From positions 62,001 to 126,000 of the forward strand of contig JBJZOS010000005.1 of NCBI GenBank assembly GCA_046269235.1: 64,000 nt of DNA. The letters are read 5' to 3'. The notes beneath the pieces are model-generated. The model did no database searches, had not been told where the DNA came from, and saw only the letters and a program-made list of their open reading frames with translations. Shown in pieces: positions 36,411-45,235 of this stretch. This DNA is from Soonwooa sp032078105. GTDB taxonomy: Bacteria; Bacteroidota; Bacteroidia; Flavobacteriales; Weeksellaceae. The translations under genes and the position numbers were made by a program. Numbering within the stretch: position 1 is the stretch's first letter; each line of letters starts with the position of its first letter.

Positions 36411-36426
36411 CACTATTGTTGTACCA
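36411..36426 (-). promoter_or_regulatory. Possible sigma-54 promoter for the export operon
   Basis: The minus strand reads TGGTACAACAATAGTG, near the -24/-12 form TGGYAY-N5-TTGC but with GT in place of the -12 GC. It lies 28 bp before the adaptor start. The presence of a divergent NtrC-type activator gene supports the idea; the match itself is weak. Confidence 0.3.
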
Positions 36427-36490
36427 TTAAAAAAATGAGTTTGTAAGTTATTGATTTATAAGATGTACAAAATTTGAATTAGAAAAAAAG

Positions 36491-36527
36491 TGTTCGTTTT
36501 CGGACAGTAAGTGTACAGAAACGGACA
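36491..36527. promoter_or_regulatory. Two TGT-N10-ACA palindromes, likely activator binding sites
   Basis: TGTTCGTTTTCGGACA (36491-36506) and TGTACAGAAACGGACA (36512-36527) are both TGT-N10-ACA with a shared CGGACA half. Their centres are 21 bp apart, two helical turns. They lie between the divergent adaptor and regulator genes, about 65-100 bp upstream of the putative sigma-54 promoter, as expected for enhancer sites of the NtrC-like protein encoded next door. Confidence 0.55.
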
Positions 36528-36539
36528 GTTAAAGTTTAA

Positions 36540-37880
36540 ATGAGAAAGAAAGAAGCCACGATTTTAATTGTTGACGACGATGAAGACATCCTTTTTTCGG
36601 CGAGAGTTTGGTTGAAAAAATTCTTTGAGGAAGTGATTACCATCAATTCACCAAAGAAAATCATTCCTACACTCAATGAAAATAATGTGGATGTCATTCT
36701 CTTGGATATGAATTTCCGTCGCGGTTTTGAGGACGGAAAAGAAGGTTTGTATTGGCTAAAAGAAATTCAGGAAATCAACAAAAATATTCCTGTGATTTTA
36801 ATGACGGCTTATGGAGAAGTAGAACTCGCCGTTGAAGCTTTGAAAAAGGGAGCAACCGATTTTATTCTAAAACCTTGGAACAATGAAAAACTCTACGCTT
36901 CCGTAAATCTCGCTGTAGATATTTCCCGAAAAAACAAGAAACTTCAACAATGGGAAAATCTGCAAACTTCCCTTACTGAATACAATTTGGAAACGAAATC
37001 CCCGAAAATGCAGGAAGTGATGAAGACTTTGAAAAAAGTTTCGCCGACCGATGCAAATATTCTTCTTTTGGGCGAAAACGGAACAGGAAAATTTGTTTTG
37101 GCGGAATATATTCACAAAAATTCTAAACGAAATAATGAACCTTTTGTTCATATTGATTTGGGTTCACTTTCTGAAAATTTGTTTGAAGCCGAACTTTTCG
37201 GATATGCAAAAGGTGCATTTACAGACGCAAAAAACGACAAAGCAGGAAAAATAGAAAATGCGAATGGAGGAACGGTTTTCCTTGATGAAATTGGAAATCT
37301 TTCACCTCAACTTCAACAAAAAATCCTGACTTTAATTCAAACCAAAAAACTGACGAGAATTGGCGAGAATAAGGAACGGTTTTTAGATATTCGCTTTATT
37401 TTTGCGACCAATGCAGATTTGAAAAAATTATTTAATGAAGGTAAATTCCGAGAAGATTTATATTACAGAATCAACACCGTGGAAATTGAAATTCCACCTT
37501 TGAGAGAGAGAAAAGAAGATTTGCAGAATTTGTCTGAATTTTTCATTCAAAAATATCAGAAAAAGTATGCGAAAGACAATTTGGAATTTGAAAATTTTGA
37601 AGAGTTGAACAATTATCATTTTCCTGGAAATATCCGCGAATTGGAACACAGTATTGAACGCGCGATTATCCTATCAGAAGACGGAAAAATTAACCTTTCA
37701 TTGCAAAACACTCCTGTTTCTGCACCCGAAAATTTAACTTCATTAAATTTGGAAGAGATGGAAGAAAAAATGATTGTAAACGCTTTGAAAAAATACAAAG
37801 GAAATATCTCGCTTGCTTCGGAAGCATTGGGATTGACGAGAGCATCGCTTTACCGAAGAATGGAAAAATTTGGTTTATGA
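36540..37880 (+). CDS. Sigma-54-dependent response regulator (NtrC family)
   Basis: This 446-residue regulator has a receiver domain (ILIVDDDEDILFS, phospho-acceptor Asp in VILLDMNF, Lys in ILKPW). Its AAA+ domain has Walker A GENGTGKF, Walker B GGTVFLDEIGNL and the arginine-finger region. A Fis-type helix-turn-helix forms the end (NISLASEALGLTRASLYRRM). The sigma-54 contact loop reads GAFTDA rather than GAFTGA. It is followed by its histidine kinase and probably controls the divergent export operon through the palindromes just upstream. Confidence 0.92.
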   Translation: MRKKEATILIVDDDEDILFSARVWLKKFFEEVITINSPKKIIPTLNENNVDVILLDMNFRRGFEDGKEGLYWLKEIQEINKNIPVILMTAYGEVELAVEALKKGATDFILKPWNNEKLYASVNLAVDISRKNKKLQQWENLQTSLTEYNLETKSPKMQEVMKTLKKVSPTDANILLLGENGTGKFVLAEYIHKNSKRNNEPFVHIDLGSLSENLFEAELFGYAKGAFTDAKNDKAGKIENANGGTVFLDEIGNLSPQLQQKILTLIQTKKLTRIGENKERFLDIRFIFATNADLKKLFNEGKFREDLYYRINTVEIEIPPLRERKEDLQNLSEFFIQKYQKKYAKDNLEFENFEELNNYHFPGNIRELEHSIERAIILSEDGKINLSLQNTPVSAPENLTSLNLEEMEEKMIVNALKKYKGNISLASEALGLTRASLYRRMEKFGL

Positions 37881-37968
37881 TCCCGAAAAACTCCGAGAAA
37901 TCTCAAATTATTATGCTACTAAAGTGAAAGAATTCCATTATTTTGACAATTTGAAAGTTTTTTTTTTA

Positions 37969-38016
37969 TGCCACGAATACACGAATAAGAATATTTGTGC
38001 ATTCGTGGCATTTTTT
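37969..38016 (+). terminator. Long hairpin between regulator and kinase genes
   Basis: TGCCACGAAT (37969-37978) pairs with ATTCGTGGCA (38001-38010). The stem extends inward through CACGAAT/ATTTGTG with one G-T pair, followed by six Ts. Read rightward it is a terminator shape inside a presumed two-gene operon, so it may attenuate kinase expression. Confidence 0.55.
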
Positions 38017-38045
38017 AGTTCTAAAAATATTCTGATTTATTTTAT

Positions 38046-39371
38046 ATGAAAATGGCGGTTTCTTTTCAGTGGATAATTTTGGTGCTTTTATGCATTGTTT
38101 TTCTGTTTTTCGGATATGATTTTTTCATTGTTAAAAAATATATTACCGCTTTACTTTTTTCGGGAATTGCATTTTTGTTTTTGGGATATTCTTGGATTTT
38201 AATCAATAAAAAAATTGCTGAAACCGAGAAAATAATTACTTCCATTCGTAGAAAAGATTTTTCACTTTTTCCAAAAGAAGATGATACCAATGAACTGAAA
38301 ACCGAAGCCGTAAAACTTTATTACCAAGCCAAAAACGAGAATACCCAACTTACATCCTTCAAACTATTGTATGAAAATATTTTGGCGAAACAGGAAATTG
38401 GTTTCCTAATTCTAAATAAAACTTCAACAGAAAACGATTGGAAAGTTTTCTTTTGCAATCCTACATTTCTCAACATTTTGCAAGTTCCGAAATACAATGA
38501 TTGGGATTTCTACAAAGAAAAATCTCCTAATTTTTATACTTTAATTGAAAGTACAAATTATCGAGATTCTCAAGAATTCATTGATATTTCCGTGAAGGAA
38601 AGTTCAAAACAATCCTTTTCAATCCGCACAACGAGAATTGAAAGTCCTGACCAAATTTTCTGCGTAGTTTCATTGGAATCGGTTCAGAAAATCATCGATA
38701 AAAAAGAAAAATTAGCTTGGAATAATTTAATGAAAGTGATTTCTCACGAACTTTTAAACACTTTGACACCCGTAAACAGTTTGATTCAAAATTTGGAATA
38801 TCTCGCCGAACAAGATGAGTTGAATAAAGATGACCAAGATGAAATGAAAGGCAGTCTGCAAATCATCAACTCCAAATCACAGCAATTACTCCATTTCATC
38901 GACAGTTATAGACAAGTTGCAGAATTACCAAAACCAAAAAAATCACTCTTCAATCTGAAAATCACGATTGAAAATGTGCTGAAAATTTTTGATAGTGAGT
39001 TTAAAAGTAAAAATATCAAAACGCATCTCAACATCGCCGAACTCAATCTGAATGCAGACGAAAAAATGTTGGAAAGGGTTTTGGTAAATCTTTTAACCAA
39101 TTCAATGAACGCTTTAATTCGTGCTGATAAAAAAGAAATCTCCATTGAAACTCAATATCTGAACAACCGAACCGTCATAAGAATTCAGGATTCAGGAGAA
39201 GGAATAAACGATAAAATTCAGGACAAAATTTTCCTGCCTTTTTTCACAACAAGACAGAATGGTTCCGGAATCGGTTTGACCTTGGCGAAATCCATTATGG
39301 AAGCGCATAACGGATATATTGTGTACAGAAATGTGGAAGGAGGAAGTGTGTTTGAGGCTTGGTTTGTTTAG
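38046..39371 (+). CDS. Sensor histidine kinase (NtrY/AtoS-like)
   Basis: The 441-residue kinase has two N-terminal TM helices (about residues 8-25 and 33-53) with almost no periplasmic loop, suggesting it senses membrane or cytoplasmic signals. A PAS-like region spans about residues 105-210. The HisKA box is VISHELLNTLTPV, and the HATPase shows LLTNSMNAL, IRIQDSGEGI and GSGIGLTLAKSIMEAHNG. It pairs with the preceding sigma-54 regulator. Confidence 0.9.
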   Translation: MKMAVSFQWIILVLLCIVFLFFGYDFFIVKKYITALLFSGIAFLFLGYSWILINKKIAETEKIITSIRRKDFSLFPKEDDTNELKTEAVKLYYQAKNENTQLTSFKLLYENILAKQEIGFLILNKTSTENDWKVFFCNPTFLNILQVPKYNDWDFYKEKSPNFYTLIESTNYRDSQEFIDISVKESSKQSFSIRTTRIESPDQIFCVVSLESVQKIIDKKEKLAWNNLMKVISHELLNTLTPVNSLIQNLEYLAEQDELNKDDQDEMKGSLQIINSKSQQLLHFIDSYRQVAELPKPKKSLFNLKITIENVLKIFDSEFKSKNIKTHLNIAELNLNADEKMLERVLVNLLTNSMNALIRADKKEISIETQYLNNRTVIRIQDSGEGINDKIQDKIFLPFFTTRQNGSGIGLTLAKSIMEAHNGYIVYRNVEGGSVFEAWFV

Positions 39372-39587
39372 AGAATTTCCTTGGGAAATTATAACTAATT
39401 ACATGGTGTTGTGGTATCAGAAAAATGCGAAATATAAAAAGTTCTAAAAGGGCTTTTTGTGATTTCTCAAGACTATGCACCCATGTATTTCTGTGACGTT
39501 AAATGATTCAGAAATTATAACTAGCAAAGATAAGTGATTAATTTTGATTGTGGTTATCCAATACATACAACAAGATGGCAAACGCAT
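39372..39587. other. Spacer after the kinase gene, nothing recognised
   Basis: Only a small AATTTCC/GGAAATT hairpin at about 39376-39392 without a T tract is visible. No gene or promoter is supported. Confidence 0.4.
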
Positions 39588-39890
39588 CTAAAAATTTAGT
39601 AATTTTTTGAAATAATTGCTATCCCATCCGGCTTTCAGGCGTTTCCCTTGCTCACCACTTTTAATGTTTTCCCGTTTTTTAGCAGATTCAGGGCGATCTT
39701 GTTGAGCAGCGAAAAGCTTTGTGAGTCATTCGCTGTCCTTTTTGGTCGCGATCGTGACAATGCTCTTCTCGACAAACAACAAATCCAAGATTTCGGGTAT
39801 GGCAACAATTTCATTACTTCTTTCCTCCGTCTTTACCTGACCTAGACTAATTTTGTTCAGACCCGCCCATGCGTTTACGGTGTGCAACAT
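39588..39890 (-). pseudogene. ISAs1-family transposase remnant with internal deletion
   Basis: Reading leftward, the first part (HTVNAWAGLNKISLGQVKTE, then RSNEIVAIPEILDLL and KSIVTI) is the typical ISAs1 (DDE) catalytic-domain start with the conserved NEI.AIP..L.LL block. It jumps directly to the extreme C-terminus in other frames (NKIALNLLKNGKTLKV, then RLKAGWDSNYFKKLLNF and TAG at 39588). The N-terminus and most of the catalytic domain are deleted, so it is inactive. Confidence 0.75.
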
Positions 39891-39906
39891 TCGAACCGGA
39901 TACTTT

Positions 39907-39985
39907 ATTTTCGCAAGTTGTAAGAATTTTGATTTTTTTAAGAATTTATGAACTAACTTCAAGAATCTGTCAAAAATTTTTCAAA
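39907..39985. repeat. Copy of the 3' part of the repeat at 27.4 kb
   Basis: TTTTCGCAAGTTGTAAGAAT then TTTGATTTTTTTAAGAATTT and TAACTTCAAGA align with 27417-27480 in the same orientation at roughly 80-85% identity by eye. The two copies therefore flank the whole export/two-component block as direct repeats. Confidence 0.5.
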
Positions 39986-40259
39986 AGAAAAAGAAAAAAA
40001 GAAAGTCCTCCACTCTCGTGGAAGGAAAATGTGCTGCAATATTTTTTCAGAAAAATTTTGGGGCTAAATTTTTAATGACACAAAACTTTTTCAGAAAAAC
40101 CTTTATGGCTTGATATTGCATCACATTTTCCTGACTACAAAACTTTGCTTTCTTTTTTTTTATTTTTTTAGTGTTTGCCGATACTCAATTGAAAGAATGT
40201 TAATGTGGTGATTATCTTTGTGTTTTTAATTTCAGGTGTCAAGAAAATATTTATACTTA

Positions 40260-43223
40260 CTAAAGCAATATTTCTTCTAATTGGCTTTTCCAATTAATAA
40301 ATCCTTTTTTATCATCTGAATAATCATGGAGAATTCTCGAAAAATCTTTTGGATTCGTCTCCAAATACATTTGCCTTCCGTTTTGTCGAATGAAAGTAAG
40401 TTGATTATCAATTTTCATTACGGCATTGATGACTGAAATTTTGCTTTTACCAGTTTTCCAAATGTAGGTTGCTTCTTCAGTGTCTAAAGTTTCCAACACT
40501 ATGTAATGATGATCTTTTCCTGCTAAAAGAAACACAAATGAAAACGGCTGTAATACAAATCGAATTTTCATTATCTGTCTTTTGTGCTTTTCAGCAAGAA
40601 ACAAAACATGTGCTGAATGTTTATAGTTTCTGTTTACTAAAATTTGCTGTAATATTTGTTCAGCATCATTGAAGAGTTTTTCCTGATTCTGTAATTCTTC
40701 TGCTGTAAGTACGTTTTTCTCGTGAAATTTATTTCTTCCAATGAGTTCTTTATTCAGAAACTGAATTTTTGCACCTTCTACAATTTCTTCGTTTATTCGT
40801 TCAATATCACTTGATATGGCATTTTGTGCAATTAACTTACCTCTTTCGAATTCCGCAGAAATCTCCACATTAATTGTTCTGGATTTCAACACCTTTACAA
40901 AATAAGGCTTCAACACCTCAAGTTCTGGTCTAATCTCCATATTTTCGATATTAAATTCAAAAGTTGCGTTCATTTCCTGAATTGGATATTTAAAGGCAAC
41001 ACTTCTATAATGAAACTCTAAATCTTCAATCGCTACCTTAATTTTATTTTCAAAAATTTTTGTCGAATCGATTGGTGTTAACTCCTCTTTTATATCATCA
41101 AAAAGCGTTGCTTTTCTGGTAATTTTACGATAATAAGTGTTTCGCTTAAGAAATAATTTGTTTAAACAATCAATTTTATGGTCACAATAATCATAAATTA
41201 TAGGGTTGATTTCCGAACGTTGAACTCTCCCAATGTATTGAATCATTTTTCCTTCAAATGAAAACGGATACACTAAAAACAGACTGTTAATACTTGATAA
41301 ATCCGTTCCTTCACCAAAATATTGTCCTGTTGTTATCACCACTTGAAAATTACCTTGATGCAAATTCTGCCATTTAGATTTTCGTGAATTTTCAGAATCG
41401 TCACCGCTCAAAGTTACCACTTCGTAAAACTGCTTTAAAAATAAGTTTAAAGAATCGATGTGCTCTTTTCTTTCAGTAATGACAACCGCCTTTTTGCCTT
41501 TATCCAACTCACGTTCCACATCGTTCAGAATTAATCTATTTCGATTGGTGTCGTGAATCAAAATTTTTGATAAAGTTTCAAAACTGTCTGTTTTTGAATT
41601 GAAAGGAACATCCAACAATGTTTTTCGAATCACAATTTCCGTAGGTTTGAAATTTTCTACGTCTTCTGGTTTTATTTGGGTAATAATTTCACCAATGTGT
41701 GTGAAAATTATTTTCCCGTCATTATATTTTCGAAACGGAGTCGCCGTTAATCCATACAAATAGAAAGTTTTAAGTTTCTCAATGGTATTTCGGAATGATT
41801 CTGCTGGAATATGGTGGCATTCATCAATAATTATAGTTCCAAACCTTTCAACAATATCTTCCAAATATTTCGGCAGACTTTGAATGGTTGCAACTGTGAT
41901 TTGCTTACCAATTTTCATTTTACCCGAACCAATGATTCCAATTTCTCTTTTAGGAATGCCTAGAAATGATTCTATTCTTTCACACCATTGCTCCAACAAT
42001 TGTCTTCGATGAACGATTATGAGTGCTGGTTGCTTCTTTTCTGAAATTATTTTGAGACCTACCAAAGTTTTCCCTGAATTTGGTGGCGCAACTATGACTC
42101 CGAAATCTTTCTTTTCAACCGCTTCAATTGCTTTTTGTTGATGATTTCTCAAAGTTGCGTTAAATTCATAATTGACCGATAATTTTTTCAATCTCATGTC
42201 TGAAAATTCGTGGTTAATGCTATTCTCTTTACAAAATCGAATAAGTTTACCAATAAATCCTCTTGGGATAAGAACCTCGTTTTCGGTTTCTGCTACCAAT
42301 TTAAAATAACGATTGGTTCCAAAAGTATTTCTACCCGATTGCTTTTTTACAAAAAATTCGGTGTTTGCAAAATTTAATTCCTCTTTTAAGAAATTGATGA
42401 GTATCTGTGGTAAACCAAATCTGCTTATTTTTACAATATTGTCCAAAGAGATTTGTAAATTTTTGCTTTTGATTATCACCTTTGTCTCAGAATTTGAAAT
42501 TTCTTTCTGATACAAACCTTCTAGGTGCTCAATGGAAACTCGCTTAATATTTTGCAGAAAACTCAATTGATTTTCAAATTGTTCGAAAGTTTTCGGATTA
42601 ATAAAGCAACTATTTCCCTTTTCAATAGATGGCTTAAAAAAAGGTAATGCAATTAGATTTCCCAAACCTTTTCCTGAAAGAAAGTCCTGATTTGGAAATA
42701 ATCTGTCAAAACTCGAACTCTTATCAAACAAAGAAAAAATCCCTAATTTCTCTAGAATTGAAATGAAGATTTTTCTACTTTTGATTGCAGGAAAAGGTTT
42801 TTCGAAAAATATCCAAACATGACCTCCATTTCCCGAACGAGACCGTTCCAAATATGCAGGAATATTTAATTTTTCACATGAATTCAAAAAAGAAACCGCT
42901 TCTTTTTGCCAATTTTCTTTATCAAAATCAGCCACCAAAAACCATGAGGCATTGTCTTTTTGCAAAGGATAAATCCCGATTTGCTGTTGACCTTCCAAAT
43001 GCTTTTGGAGTTCATTATCAGTTAATGGCAAATAGGTTTTATGTGAATAATTTTGAAACGTTCCGCCATTCTGTTTATGGATTCGAAAATGAAAAGGATC
43101 ATAAGTGTAAGAAGGCATATAGCCACTTTTCCCGTTTTTCTCCCACCGAATCGCAAAAACATCTTCTCTTCCTTTAAAAAGAGACCGAAGAAATGAAATG
43201 TACTCTTGATTTGGATCATTCAT
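40260..43223 (-). CDS. TOTE-type archaeo-eukaryotic primase-SF2 helicase fusion protein
   Basis: The N-terminal ~230 residues of this 987-residue protein resemble the primase-like domain of TOTE conflict systems. It has an acidic DFD motif (residues 99-101, FLVADFDKENW) and the SGNGGHVWIFF block (residues 130-140). A linker leads to a superfamily-2 helicase core: Walker A APPNSGKT (about residue 390), DECHH, SAT-like GLTATPFRK, and a C-terminal RecA domain with GEGTDL and QYIGRVQRS. The last ~250 residues are unassigned. These proteins are predicted nucleic-acid sensors or effectors in anti-phage conflict. It stands alone, with iteron-like repeats upstream and a relic IS downstream. Confidence 0.8.
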   Translation of the reverse strand: MNDPNQEYISFLRSLFKGREDVFAIRWEKNGKSGYMPSYTYDPFHFRIHKQNGGTFQNYSHKTYLPLTDNELQKHLEGQQQIGIYPLQKDNASWFLVADFDKENWQKEAVSFLNSCEKLNIPAYLERSRSGNGGHVWIFFEKPFPAIKSRKIFISILEKLGIFSLFDKSSSFDRLFPNQDFLSGKGLGNLIALPFFKPSIEKGNSCFINPKTFEQFENQLSFLQNIKRVSIEHLEGLYQKEISNSETKVIIKSKNLQISLDNIVKISRFGLPQILINFLKEELNFANTEFFVKKQSGRNTFGTNRYFKLVAETENEVLIPRGFIGKLIRFCKENSINHEFSDMRLKKLSVNYEFNATLRNHQQKAIEAVEKKDFGVIVAPPNSGKTLVGLKIISEKKQPALIIVHRRQLLEQWCERIESFLGIPKREIGIIGSGKMKIGKQITVATIQSLPKYLEDIVERFGTIIIDECHHIPAESFRNTIEKLKTFYLYGLTATPFRKYNDGKIIFTHIGEIITQIKPEDVENFKPTEIVIRKTLLDVPFNSKTDSFETLSKILIHDTNRNRLILNDVERELDKGKKAVVITERKEHIDSLNLFLKQFYEVVTLSGDDSENSRKSKWQNLHQGNFQVVITTGQYFGEGTDLSSINSLFLVYPFSFEGKMIQYIGRVQRSEINPIIYDYCDHKIDCLNKLFLKRNTYYRKITRKATLFDDIKEELTPIDSTKIFENKIKVAIEDLEFHYRSVAFKYPIQEMNATFEFNIENMEIRPELEVLKPYFVKVLKSRTINVEISAEFERGKLIAQNAISSDIERINEEIVEGAKIQFLNKELIGRNKFHEKNVLTAEELQNQEKLFNDAEQILQQILVNRNYKHSAHVLFLAEKHKRQIMKIRFVLQPFSFVFLLAGKDHHYIVLETLDTEEATYIWKTGKSKISVINAVMKIDNQLTFIRQNGRQMYLETNPKDFSRILHDYSDDKKGFINWKSQLEEILL

Positions 43224-43363
43224 GAATCACAACTAATACACTAATTGAATATTAATCCATGTAAAAGTATTCAAAAATATTTTCAAGAATTAGATTTATT
43301 AAAGTGAAAGTATTGTTTGGGAGAGTTATTTAATTTGCTGGAGAGTTTATTTTCAAATAGAAC

Positions 43364-43798
43364 TGAACCCAAATATGACCCAAATAAGCTTAGCTAAAAT
43401 TTATATAATAGTTGATTAACAACATGATACAAGTATTCTCGAAAGAAATTAATAGTTTTTATCAGAATCTTTGACCCAAATGTGAACCAAATCACGTAAG
43501 CTTTTCTATTGGAAAAAGATTATTGTCACATCTTCGAATCGGATGATATATCTAAATTAAAATTATTAAAAATAATGTCACCATTCCTGACACCATTCGA
43601 ACACAGTTGTAACGCTTAATATTCACATAATGAAAATTTTAAATAAAATGAAAATTGTCTTTGTCCTTTAAAATCTGACACCATTCTTGACACCATTCAA
43701 ATGTCTAAATAAAGTCTATCACACTCACAATCAAACCAATATAAGGTAATTCTAGAGGTCATTATACATTAAGATTTGACACCATTCTGAACCAATTA
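43364..43798. repeat. Five tandem motif pairs phased at about 100-108 bp (iteron-like array)
   Basis: Each unit is two head-to-tail copies of an 11-12 bp motif with consensus TGAcaCCAttc or TGAcCCAaat. Pairs start at 43364, 43472, 43576, 43676 and 43777, so spacings are 108, 104, 100 and 101 bp. Examples are TGACACCATTCT followed directly by TGACACCATTCA (43676-43699), and TGACCCAAATG followed by TGAACCAAATC (43472-43493). The ~600-bp interval 43224-43829 holds no other gene. It lies between the TOTE gene promoter and the end of the DnaC-like gene. Confidence 0.8.
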
Positions 43799-43829
43799 AC
43801 ATTTTTGGAAGGACGAATTAAACTGCGAA

Positions 43830-44471
43830 TCATCTCCTCTTATCCCATGAAGTTTCATCATACCCAAAAAGATTAAACATCTCCCTCATTCTGGAGCGAA
43901 GACGATTCCCATAGATCGTTTCTATTTCTCCGGCGGTAAGATTGGTGGTGAGATGCGTTATGATTCCTTTTTCCTTGAAAATATCGTAGCGAGTTAGGAG
44001 AATTTCTGCCATTACATTGCAGTCGTTTCCGAAATATTTGGAGGCAGATTCGCTACCGAGGTCATCAAAGCAGTAGTTTTTTGGAGTGCGATTATCATTG
44101 TATAGACTCCCACGAGAATATTTTTCTAAAATTTCATAGCCAGACTGCATAAATTCTGAAACAATTTGGCGTGTAGAAGTCATCATGAAATTTTTTCTCT
44201 TGGAAGGTATTTTTCCCATCAGCTTGAAAAGTGTAGTTTTTCCGCATCCAATTGGTCCGCTTAACATTATTCCTTTAGTGAGATCGATATTCATTTCTTT
44301 GGTTACTAATTCGTCCTGAAGAAACCAAGCGAGCATTCCGAAAATAATTCCTTTTTCGTTTTCGGGAATAATAAAGTTTTTGCCGAGATGCTTTCTACCG
44401 CATTTTCGTAGCCACATTACAACTTCTCTGTAGTCATAACTCATCTCGATAGGATTTGTTGGTAGTTGCAT
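43830..44471 (-). CDS. DnaC-like ATP-binding protein (helicase-loader type)
   Basis: This 213-residue single-domain ATPase has Walker A GPIGCGKTT at about residues 71-79 and Walker B NYCFDDLGSE. A sensor block is ILLTRYDIFKEKGIITHLTTNLT and the end is arginine-rich (NRLRSRMREMFNLFGYDETSWDKRR). The order fits DnaC/IstB-type AAA+ loaders found in mobile elements. Its start overlaps the end of the winged-helix gene by 38 bp, so the two are translationally coupled. It probably loads a replicative helicase for the element. Confidence 0.78.
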   Translation of the reverse strand: MQLPTNPIEMSYDYREVVMWLRKCGRKHLGKNFIIPENEKGIIFGMLAWFLQDELVTKEMNIDLTKGIMLSGPIGCGKTTLFKLMGKIPSKRKNFMMTSTRQIVSEFMQSGYEILEKYSRGSLYNDNRTPKNYCFDDLGSESASKYFGNDCNVMAEILLTRYDIFKEKGIITHLTTNLTAGEIETIYGNRLRSRMREMFNLFGYDETSWDKRR

Positions 44472-45228
44472 TGAGGTGATTTGGTTTTAACTCCACTCCA
44501 TTCGCGGAACTAGTGGAATTTGAGGTATTATTGAATTTTTTCGAATTTATAAGCCAATTTCTTGCTGCGGCTTCCCAATTTTTCATTTTCGATTTTCCGC
44601 CGATGAGCCAACCATTGCTTTCGTAATGATTGAAAAACCTTTCGGCTTCAAGTTTTGTGGAATCCCTTTCCAGAAAATATATTTCAACTTCTGAAATGTT
44701 GGGTGGAATTTCAATCGACCTATTTTTTTTCTTCAAAAGCAAATTTCCTTCATCAAAAATTCTTGAGTGCTCATTATCTTTTAATTGTTTATTGTTTAAT
44801 GAGTTTGTACTGTTTATAGAAGGTATCAGTGCTTGTTCAGAACCTGTATCGATTTTGATATGCATCCTGTTCGCTACCTGTTCAGAGGTTGTTTGTTTTT
44901 TGATACGCTTCATATTCAAATTTTGAATTGCCTCAGAATTATCAAAACTAAATAGGTTCACCAAACTCCCTTTGTATGGATTGAATGATGGGATGTATTC
45001 AATATATCCAAATTCTTGCAACTCTTTAATGCATTTATGGTAAGTTCCAAAAGCAGAAATTTTGCTCAGTTTCATCATTTCGTTTCGCGAAATACTGATT
45101 GGATTTCGAAAACGATTGAGATTCCAAAACTGAAACAAAGCAAGGTAAAGACTGATGTGAGTAGGATTCAGTCGATTGTCTTCCTGTATTTTGTCGTAAA
45201 AACCAGTGAGATGAAAAATGTAATTCAT
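44434..45228 (-). CDS. Winged-helix protein of a mobile-element replication cassette (RepA/DnaD-like)
   Basis: The product has 264 residues. The first ~100 (THISLYLALFQFWNLNRF, then ISISRNEMMKLSKI, TYHKCIKELQEFGYIEYIPS) form a winged-helix domain like those of plasmid/phage initiators of the RepA_N/DnaD kind. After a polar linker, the C-terminus has an FLERDSTKLEAERFFNHYES block and a NWEAAARNWL helix seen in DnaD-like or O-protein-like initiators. It is encoded between a HTH protein (7 bp upstream) and a DnaC-like loader (overlapping). Initiation of element replication is the most likely role; this is inference. Confidence 0.6.
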   Translation of the reverse strand: MNYIFHLTGFYDKIQEDNRLNPTHISLYLALFQFWNLNRFRNPISISRNEMMKLSKISAFGTYHKCIKELQEFGYIEYIPSFNPYKGSLVNLFSFDNSEAIQNLNMKRIKKQTTSEQVANRMHIKIDTGSEQALIPSINSTNSLNNKQLKDNEHSRIFDEGNLLLKKKNRSIEIPPNISEVEIYFLERDSTKLEAERFFNHYESNGWLIGGKSKMKNWEAAARNWLINSKKFNNTSNSTSSANGVELKPNHLNATTNKSYRDEL

Positions 45229-45235
45229 ACTAAAA

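Noticed and set aside
40260..43223. Type I restriction HsdR subunit
   Set aside because: It has an SF2 core, but the N-terminus is primase-like (DFD, GGHVW), and no hsdM or hsdS gene is adjacent.
43364..43798. CRISPR array
   Set aside because: The repeating units are 11-12 bp pairs at ~100-bp spacing, not 25-40 bp repeats with 30-40 bp spacers, and no cas gene is present.
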